Source: Cellvibrionaceae bacterium
Lineage (GTDB): Bacteria; Pseudomonadota; Gammaproteobacteria; Pseudomonadales; Cellvibrionaceae
Direction of reading: 5' to 3'
DNA length: 19,360 nt
NCBI GenBank assembly: GCA_025800435.1
Contig: JAOXRV010000377.1
Span: forward strand, 1 to 19,360
This document shows, in pieces, positions 14,400 to 19,360 of the stretch; the stretch's first letter is position 1; each line of letters starts with the position of its first letter. The position numbers were made by a program, and so were the translations under genes. Below the pieces are notes generated by a model. It was not told the origin of the DNA. It searched no databases and worked only from the letters and a program-made list of their open reading frames with translations.

Positions 14400-14812
14400 T
14401 ACATCACCGAACGTTTAACGAAGGTTGTACTTACTGGCAGCTTGCGAGCAGCCAACTCAAATGCTTCGCGGGCCAGCTCTTCTGAAACGCCTTCCATTTC
14501 ATACAGAACTTTACCCGGCTGGATCTGAGCTACCCAGTACTCAACATTACCCTTACCTTTACCCTGACGAACTTCCAGGGGCTTTTCGGTGATGGGTTTG
14601 TCTGGGAACACACGAATCCAAATTTTACCGCCACGCTTAATGTGACGAGTCATGGCCCGACGAGCCGCTTCGATCTGACGTGCAGTGATACGACCACGGC
14701 CGACAGCTTTCAGAGCGAATTCGCCGAAGCTTACCTTAGAACCGCGATGCGCTAAGCCACGATTGCGGCCCTTTTGCATTTTGCGGAACTTTGTACGCTT
14801 TGGTTGCAACAT
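14399..14812 (-). CDS. rplP: 50S ribosomal protein L16
   Basis: L16 contacts A-site tRNA and the peptidyl-transferase region and is a late-assembly protein. The 137 residues begin MLQPKRTKFRKMQKGRNRG and contain RGRITARQIEAARRAMTRHI and RQGKGKGNVEYWVAQI. The arginine in the latter is in the region hydroxylated by the oxygenase RoxA/YcfD in E. coli. It is 12 bp after rpsC and overlaps rpmC by one base. Confidence 0.98.
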   Translation of the reverse strand: MLQPKRTKFRKMQKGRNRGLAHRGSKVSFGEFALKAVGRGRITARQIEAARRAMTRHIKRGGKIWIRVFPDKPITEKPLEVRQGKGKGNVEYWVAQIQPGKVLYEMEGVSEELAREAFELAARKLPVSTTFVKRSVM

Positions 14813-14824
14813 GTGGCGTACCCC

Positions 14825-15514
14825 TTACTTAGAACTTTTCTTCTTTGGTGCAGGCTTCTTGGCTTCGGCTTGCGCCTCATCGATATCACCAATAACCTCA
14901 CCCTTAAAGATCCAAACCTTGATACCGATGATGCCATAGGTAGTCAGGGCTTCAGCGGTGGCGTAGTCGATGTCGGCACGCAGGGTGTGTAGCGGTACAC
15001 GACCTTCACGATACCATTCGCTACGAGCAATCTCAGCACCGCCGAGACGACCGCCAATTTGAATCTTGATACCTTCAGCGCCCTGGCGCATAGCGTTCTG
15101 TACAGCTCGCTTCATGGCGCGACGGAACATAACCCGACGCTCCAACTGCTGAGCCACACCTTGGGCTACCAGAGCCGCATCCAAGTCAGGCTTGCGAATT
15201 TCTTCAATATTGATGTGCACAGGCACACCCATCTCTTTGCTCACAGCGGCGCGAAGTTTTTCAACATCTTCACCTTTTTTACCGATCACAATGCCCGGAC
15301 GGGCGGTGTGAATGGTAATGCGAGCAGTATTGGCTGGGCGCTCAATATCTACGCGGCTAACGGATGCATTTGCCAATTCTTTTTGAATGTACTCGCGTAC
15401 TTTCAAATCGGTATTCAGCTTATCTGCGTACTCATCGCTGCCAGCATACCAAGTAGAGGTGTGCTTCTTAACGATGCCCAGACGAATACCTGTCGGATGT
15501 ACTTTCTGACCCAT
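14825..15514 (-). CDS. rpsC: 30S ribosomal protein S3
   Basis: S3 forms part of the mRNA entry tunnel and the ribosomal helicase. The 229 residues begin MGQKVHPTGIRLGIVKKH. The KH domain carries its GKKG loop at residues 78-81 and is followed by the S3 C-terminal domain (QIGGRLGGAEIARSEWYREG, LRADIDYATAEALTTYG). A Lys/Pro/Ala-rich tail ends it. It is slightly shorter than E. coli (233). Confidence 0.98.
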   Translation of the reverse strand: MGQKVHPTGIRLGIVKKHTSTWYAGSDEYADKLNTDLKVREYIQKELANASVSRVDIERPANTARITIHTARPGIVIGKKGEDVEKLRAAVSKEMGVPVHINIEEIRKPDLDAALVAQGVAQQLERRVMFRRAMKRAVQNAMRQGAEGIKIQIGGRLGGAEIARSEWYREGRVPLHTLRADIDYATAEALTTYGIIGIKVWIFKGEVIGDIDEAQAEAKKPAPKKKSSK

Positions 15515-15527
15515 AACGTCTGTTCTC

Positions 15528-15860
15528 TTAACTGTCGGCGACTTTAACGGTGATGTGACAAGAACGCTTTAAAATGCGATCCGCACGACCTTTCGCACGT
15601 GGCTTGATACGCTTCATTGTTAAGCCTTCATCTACAAAAATTGTAGATACGCGCAGCTCATCAACATCCGCACCTTCGTTGTGCTCAGCGTTTGCAATAG
15701 CAGACTCAAGCACTTTCTTAATAATTTCGGCGCCTTTTTTAGGGCTAAAAGACAAGATGTCCAGAGCTTCCTCAACGTGCTTACCACGAATTTGGTTGGC
15801 AACTAGACGCGCTTTTTGAGCCGATAGGCGAGCGCCGCTTAATTTTGCTGCTACTTCCAT
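15528..15860 (-). CDS. rplV: 50S ribosomal protein L22
   Basis: L22 extends a hairpin into the nascent-peptide tunnel, where macrolide-resistance and SecM-arrest sites map in E. coli. The 110 residues equal E. coli and contain SAQKARLVANQIRGKHVEEA and the hairpin residues around LTMKRIKPRAKGRADRILKR. Gaps of 13 and 11 bp join it to rpsC and rpsS. Confidence 0.98.
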   Translation of the reverse strand: MEVAAKLSGARLSAQKARLVANQIRGKHVEEALDILSFSPKKGAEIIKKVLESAIANAEHNEGADVDELRVSTIFVDEGLTMKRIKPRAKGRADRILKRSCHITVKVADS

Positions 15861-15871
15861 CGTAATACCCC

Positions 15872-16150
15872 TTAGCGCTTCTTGGCTTTCTTATCTGCAA
15901 TGTGACCGCGATAAGTGCGAGACGCTGCAAATTCACCCAACTTGTGACCGACCATCTCTTCATTAACGAGAACGGGCACATGCTGGCGACCGTTATGCAC
16001 GGCGATGGTCAGGCCGACCATCTCGGGCATAATCATTGAGCGGCGAGACCAGGTTTTAATTGGACGCCGATCATTTTTTTCGATCGCTGTTTCGACCTTC
16101 TTAATCAAGTGAAGATCGATGAAAGGACCTTTTTTCAGTGAACGTGGCAC
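15872..16150 (-). CDS. rpsS: 30S ribosomal protein S19
   Basis: S19 pairs with S13 in the small-subunit head and contacts the A-site finger of 23S rRNA. The 92 residues begin MPRSLKKGPFIDLHLIKKVE and contain IKTWSRRSMIMPEMVGLTIA and VGHKLGEFAASRTYRGH. It is in the usual place between rplB and rplV. Confidence 0.98.
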   Translation of the reverse strand: MPRSLKKGPFIDLHLIKKVETAIEKNDRRPIKTWSRRSMIMPEMVGLTIAVHNGRQHVPVLVNEEMVGHKLGEFAASRTYRGHIADKKAKKR

Positions 16151-16189
16151 TGTTCTTTCCTCTTTCAGCTACTTACTTATGACAAGCAA

Positions 16190-17017
16190 TTATTTCTTGC
16201 CGCGACGGCGTACAATCATCTTGTCAGTACGCTTGTTCTTACGGGTCTTATAACCCTTAGTAGGCGTACCCCAAGGTGAAACCGGATGACGACCGCCAGA
16301 AGTACGACCTTCACCACCACCGTGTGGGTGATCAACGGGGTTCATGGCCACACCGCGAACGGTTGGACGAACACCACGCCAGCGCGATGCACCCGCCTTA
16401 CCCAGCGAGCGCAAGCTGTGCTCACTGTTGGAAACCTCACCCAAGGTGGCGCGACACTCAGACAGAACCTTACGCATTTCACCGCTGCGCAAACGCAGGG
16501 TTGCGTAGGCGCCATCGCGGGCAACCAACTGGGCCGAAGTACCGGCGGAACGTGCGATTTGAGCACCTTTGCCAGGCTTGAGCTCGATGCAGTGAATCAC
16601 ACTACCCACAGGGATATTGCGAATCGGCAACGTGTTACCTGGTTTGATTGGCGCCGCATCACCCGACACGATTTCAGTACCAGCACTTACACCTTTGGGA
16701 GCGATAATGTAACGACGCTCGCCGTCGGCGTAGCAAACCAGAGCAATATTAGCGCTGCGGTTCGGATCGTATTCCAAGCGCTCAACTTTGGCTGGAATGC
16801 CATCTTTGTTACGCTTAAAGTCGATCAGACGATAGTGCTGCTTGTGGCCGCCACCAATATGACGAGTCGTAATACGACCGTTATTGTTGCGACCACCAGA
16901 TTTTGATTTCTTCTCCAGCAGAGGCGCGTAAGGAGCACCTTTGTGCAACTCCGAATTGACGACACTAACTACGTGACGACGACCTGGAGAAGTGGGCTTG
17001 CGTTTTACAATAGCCAT
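16190..17017 (-). CDS. rplB: 50S ribosomal protein L2
   Basis: L2 is a core large-subunit protein needed for subunit association and close to the peptidyl-transferase centre. The 275 residues (E. coli 273) show the RNA-binding OB and SH3-like domains and the highly conserved NPVDHPHGGGEGR. In that motif His230 corresponds to the functionally important His229 of E. coli. The C-terminal tail GYKTRKNKRTDKMIVRRRGK is typical. A GGAGACG ribosome-binding region precedes the start, 13 bp after rplW. Confidence 0.98.
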   Translation of the reverse strand: MAIVKRKPTSPGRRHVVSVVNSELHKGAPYAPLLEKKSKSGGRNNNGRITTRHIGGGHKQHYRLIDFKRNKDGIPAKVERLEYDPNRSANIALVCYADGERRYIIAPKGVSAGTEIVSGDAAPIKPGNTLPIRNIPVGSVIHCIELKPGKGAQIARSAGTSAQLVARDGAYATLRLRSGEMRKVLSECRATLGEVSNSEHSLRSLGKAGASRWRGVRPTVRGVAMNPVDHPHGGGEGRTSGGRHPVSPWGTPTKGYKTRKNKRTDKMIVRRRGKK

Positions 17018-17030
17018 CTCAACGTCTCCC

Positions 17031-17327
17031 TTACTCTGCTACGGCAAAGTCAATGTCTTGACCTTGCTCTAGGCGTACGTAAGCTTTTTTCCAATCGCTA
17101 CGCTTGCCAATACCGTGACGGGTACGCTTGGTTTTGCCCTTAACGTTCAAAACGCGCACACCTTCAACTTTAACTTCAAACAGCTGCTCGATAGCGGCCT
17201 TGATTTCAGCCTTAGTGGCATCAGTGGTTACTTTGAAAACCACCTGGTTGGCATCGTCGCCAGCCATTGCCGCTTTTTCAGAAACCACTGGACCTAGCAG
17301 CACTTTATAGATGCGTTCTTGGTTCAT
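17031..17327 (-). CDS. rplW: 50S ribosomal protein L23
   Basis: L23 lies at the tunnel exit and docks trigger factor and SRP. The 98 residues contain the family start LLGPVVSEKAAMAGDDANQV, with the exposed Glu in VSEK, and the GVRVLNVKGKTKRTRHGIGK extended loop. The ATG overlaps the rplD stop as ATGA (4 bases), indicating translational coupling. Confidence 0.98.
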   Translation of the reverse strand: MNQERIYKVLLGPVVSEKAAMAGDDANQVVFKVTTDATKAEIKAAIEQLFEVKVEGVRVLNVKGKTKRTRHGIGKRSDWKKAYVRLEQGQDIDFAVAE

Positions 17328-17938
17328 CCCAATGTCTCCTCAAGCTTTTTCAGGGCAGCTACAGTCATAACCACCTTATCGAAGCGAATCAGGGCAACCG
17401 GGTCGATGGCCTGCACGTCGCGCACGTCAACCTTGTGCAGGTTGCGTGAAGCCAGGTACAAGTTGGTATCAACTTCTTCGGTTACGATCAGCGCTTCAGC
17501 CAGGTCGAACTGAGCCATCTTCTGAACCAGCGCTTTAGTCTTGGGCGCTTCAACAGCGAAAGACTCAACCACAACTAAGCGGTCTTGACGGTTCAGCTCG
17601 GACATGATGCAGCGCAGTGCAGCGCGGTACATCTTTTTGTTCAGCTTTTGCTCGTGGTTGCGAGGCTGGGCGGCGAAAGTTACGCCACCGGAGCGCCAGA
17701 TTGGGCTACGACTGGTACCCGCGCGAGCGCGGCCAGTGCCCTTTTGACGCCAAGGCTTGGCACCACCACCAGAAACCGCAGAACGGTTTTTCTGGGCCTT
17801 GGTACCCTGACGAGCGCCAGCCATAAAGGCCACCACCGCCTGATGCACCAGGTCTTGATTGAATTCACGACCGAAGGCCACTTCAGATACAGAAACTGTA
17901 CCCTTGGCGCCTTCAGGTGTTGCTATGTTTAATTCCAT
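17324..17938 (-). CDS. rplD: 50S ribosomal protein L4
   Basis: L4 lines the exit tunnel with an internal loop. In E. coli it represses the S10 operon at both transcription and translation. The chosen ATG gives MELNIATPEGAKG and 204 residues. The ATG two codons upstream (17944) touches the AGGGGG ribosome-binding site with no spacing, whereas the chosen one has about 6 bases. The tunnel loop is recognisable in GGGAKPWRQKGTGRARAGTS (residues 58-77), followed by RSPIWRSGG. It overlaps rplW by 4 bases and follows rplC by 20 bp. Confidence 0.97.
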   Translation of the reverse strand: MELNIATPEGAKGTVSVSEVAFGREFNQDLVHQAVVAFMAGARQGTKAQKNRSAVSGGGAKPWRQKGTGRARAGTSRSPIWRSGGVTFAAQPRNHEQKLNKKMYRAALRCIMSELNRQDRLVVVESFAVEAPKTKALVQKMAQFDLAEALIVTEEVDTNLYLASRNLHKVDVRDVQAIDPVALIRFDKVVMTVAALKKLEETLG

Positions 17939-17958
17939 GGTCATCCCCCTAGGAAGCC

Positions 17959-18603
17959 TTAACCGTTGCTCTGCAGTTTCACAGCGGGACGCACAATCAC
18001 GTCACCACCAGGAGCGCCAGGAACAGCACCCTTAACCAACAGCAGATTGCGCTCAGCATCGATGCGTACCACTTCTAGGTTCTGAACAGTTACCTGCTCG
18101 GAGCCCATGTGACCAGCCATCTTTTTGCCTTTGAACACACGTCCTGGGGTCTGACATTGACCGATAGAACCAGGAGCACGGTGGGAAATAGAGTTACCGT
18201 GAGTTGCGTCTTGCATGTGGAAATTCCAACGCTTTACGCCGCCCTGAAAGCCTTTACCTTTCGAGGTACCAGTAACATCAATTTTTTGACCAGCTTCAAA
18301 AGTGGCAACGGTGATTTCACCGCCAACTTCGAAAGCTTCTTCATTGTCGTTGCGAAGCTCCCACAAACCACGGCCCGCTTCAGCATTAGCTTTAGCGAAG
18401 TGACCTGCAGCAGACTTAGCGACACGGGAGGCACGACGAGACCCTACGGTTACCTGTACAGCGTTGTAACCGTCGGTTTCCACGTTCTTAACCTGGGTGA
18501 TGCGATTGGGCTCAACCTCAATCACAGAAACAGGGATGGAAACACCATCATCAGTAAAAATGCGAGTCATACCGCTTTTGCGGCCGACTAGACCAATCGT
18601 CAT
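17959..18603 (-). CDS. rplC: 50S ribosomal protein L3
   Basis: L3 is an assembly initiator whose long loop reaches the peptidyl-transferase centre. The 214 residues begin MTIGLVGRKSGMTRIFTDDG. The loop GSIGQCQTPGRVFKGKKMAG (145-164) holds the glutamine region methylated by PrmB in E. coli. GAGAGGT lies 7 bases before the ATG. An unusually long 105-bp spacer with a hairpin separates it from rpsJ. Confidence 0.98.
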   Translation of the reverse strand: MTIGLVGRKSGMTRIFTDDGVSIPVSVIEVEPNRITQVKNVETDGYNAVQVTVGSRRASRVAKSAAGHFAKANAEAGRGLWELRNDNEEAFEVGGEITVATFEAGQKIDVTGTSKGKGFQGGVKRWNFHMQDATHGNSISHRAPGSIGQCQTPGRVFKGKKMAGHMGSEQVTVQNLEVVRIDAERNLLLVKGAVPGAPGGDVIVRPAVKLQSNG

Positions 18604-18670
18604 TTTGCTAACCTCTCAGTGTACGGGGCTTTTACCCGCTATGGCCGCCCATCTCAGAGCGTTACACATA

Positions 18671-18689
18671 CCTGAGCATGTGGCTCAGG
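18671..18689 (-). other. Hairpin in the 105-bp rpsJ-rplC spacer
   Basis: CCTGAGC (18671-18677) and GCTCAGG (18683-18689) form a perfect 7-bp stem with a 5-base loop, about 20 bases after the rpsJ stop. It is not followed by a T tract on the minus strand. It may be an mRNA processing site or a point of partial attenuation that changes S10 relative to the downstream proteins. Confidence 0.55.
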
Positions 18690-18708
18690 CTTCGGCATTA
18701 TTAAATAA

Positions 18709-19020
18709 TTAACCGAGACTAATTTGAACCTCAACACCAGCAGCTAGATCTAGCTTCATCAGTGCATCGACAGTTTTTTCAGTCGGTTGAACAATATCCA
18801 ACAAACGCTTATGTGTACGAATCTCGTACTGATCGCGCGCATCTTTGTTAACATGCGGTGAAATCAGAACGGTGAAACGCTCTTTGCGAGTCGGCAGCGG
18901 AATCGGACCCCGAACTTGTGCGCCGGTACGCTTTGCGGTCTCAACAATCTCCTCGGTGGAAGCATCGATGAGCTTGTGATCGAAAGCCTTAAGGCGAATT
19001 CGAATTCGTTGATTCTGCAT
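18709..19020 (-). CDS. rpsJ: 30S ribosomal protein S10
   Basis: S10 is in the small-subunit head and, bound to NusB, also acts in transcription antitermination. The 103 residues equal E. coli and begin MQNQRIRIRLKAFDHKLID; RGPIPLPTRKERFTVLISPH is the family core. A TTG three codons upstream (19029) lies one base from GGAG and was rejected; the ATG at 19020 is 10 bases from GGAG and gives the family N-terminus. It is the first gene of the S10 operon. Confidence 0.98.
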   Translation of the reverse strand: MQNQRIRIRLKAFDHKLIDASTEEIVETAKRTGAQVRGPIPLPTRKERFTVLISPHVNKDARDQYEIRTHKRLLDIVQPTEKTVDALMKLDLAAGVEVQISLG

Positions 19021-19062
19021 CTGAACCAAACTCCAAAATCGTTAATTAAAGTACCCGCCAAA

Positions 19063-19080
19063 CAGAGTGATTTCACCCTG
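19063..19080 (-). other. Leader hairpin upstream of rpsJ
   Basis: On the minus strand CAGGGUG-AAAU-CACUCUG forms a 7-bp stem (one G-U pair) with a 4-base loop, close to the predicted transcript start. The predicted leader is about 70 bases, much shorter than the E. coli S10 leader bound by L4, so L4 control of that kind is doubtful here. Confidence 0.5.
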
Positions 19081-19095
19081 AAAAACGGAACGCGA

Positions 19096-19124
19096 ATTCT
19101 ATAGATCCAGCAGCGGCCGGTCAA
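19096..19124 (-). promoter_or_regulatory. Strong sigma70 promoter for the S10 operon
   Basis: On the minus strand TTGACC (19119-19124) and TAGAAT (19096-19101) are exactly 17 bases apart, each one mismatch from consensus. Directly upstream (19130-19147) is an AT-rich tract, TTTGTAAATAATTTATAC on the plus strand, which looks like an UP element for the alpha C-terminal domain. The expected transcript start is near 19089, about 70 bases before rpsJ. Confidence 0.85.
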
Positions 19125-19147
19125 GCGCTATTTGTAAATAATTTATA

Positions 19148-19360
19148 CAGACCGAAAACACGCCACCAAGCACAGCCAGCTGCGCTCCAACACAAGCCTA
19201 TATAAAGAAGCAGTAGAACCCCTCGACCACCCCACAGCGGCAGCTCCAAGCGCCATGTCAAAAACCTAAACGCCACTTGCTGGACAAGCTCGACGCCCTT
19301 CATATACCGTCGATAGATGCCGGATACGCCGCCACACAGGCCGCGCAACAGCCGGCCTTT
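19148..19360. other. Upstream spacer with no recognisable gene
   Basis: About 210 bases upstream of the S10 promoter show no recognisable protein. A 75-codon minus-strand frame (19121-19348) has no family resemblance and runs over the promoter, so it was not called. At the window edge AGGCCG (19338-19343) can pair with CGGCCT (19353-19358), followed by TT at the border; this may be a terminator for a gene outside the window. The C-terminus of EF-Tu, the usual neighbour, is not encoded here. Confidence 0.5.

Noticed and set aside
17939..17944. Two-codon N-terminal extension of rplD (MTM start)
   Set aside because: AGGGGG directly abuts this ATG; the internal ATG is correctly spaced.
19021..19029. 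TTG start extending rpsJ by three codons
   Set aside because: Too close to GGAG and not seen in the S10 family, which starts MQNQRIRIRL.
19121..19348. 75-codon hydrophobic minus-strand frame upstream of rpsJ
   Set aside because: It runs over the -35 box of the S10 promoter, has no good ribosome-binding site and resembles no family I know. A decayed gene cannot be excluded.

Overview
The window is chromosomal DNA from a gammaproteobacterium. Every ribosomal protein resembles its Escherichia coli and Pseudomonas counterpart, and the order is the classical S10-spc-alpha order. The high-GC accessory genes and the RpoE/ChrR-type regulator would fit a marine lineage such as Cellvibrionales, but that assignment is from memory of protein style and was not tested. 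No rRNA, tRNA, CRISPR array or transposase gene is visible.

Region 1 (1-318) has no believable gene. It is almost entirely one long palindromic element with perfect 58-bp terminal inverted repeats (1-58 and 197-254) and internal copies of a GGGGTCAGGCC motif. It sits directly upstream of dxs and may carry an outward-facing promoter.

Region 2 (319-5063, plus strand) holds dxs (first enzyme of the MEP isoprenoid pathway), a DUF819-family membrane protein, and a translationally coupled pair: an ECF sigma factor and its ChrR-type zinc anti-sigma factor with a cupin domain. A TGATCC / CGTATA element directly upstream of the sigma gene looks like an autoregulatory promoter. This pair is the most interesting regulatory system in the window. 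By family it should sense singlet oxygen or related photo-oxidative stress, but no target gene other than the pair itself is visible.

Region 3 (5162-19020, minus strand) is the complete S10-spc-alpha ribosomal supercluster of 28 genes. Read in the direction of transcription: rpsJ, rplC, rplD, rplW, rplB, rpsS, rplV, rpsC, rplP, rpmC, rpsQ, rplN, rplX, rplE, rpsN, rpsH, rplF, rplR, rpsE, rpmD, rplO, secY, rpmJ, rpsM, rpsK, rpsD, rpoA, rplQ. Most spacers are under 50 bp. Three longer ones stand out: rpsJ-rplC (105 bp), rpmJ-rpsM (198 bp, the alpha-operon leader) and rpoA-rplQ (102 bp). A near-consensus sigma70 promoter precedes rpsJ. The cluster converges on chrR across a terminator hairpin at about 5096-5127.

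Region 4 (19021-19360) is the S10 leader and promoter plus about 235 bp with no recognisable gene. The usual upstream neighbour, tuf, is not within the window. Three track-style longest starts were shortened (rpoA, rplD, rpsJ) because the ribosome-binding site and the family N-terminus favour an internal ATG. The DUF819 gene start was also moved, from GTG to a nearby ATG. The 38-residue gene rpmJ was added by direct reading.
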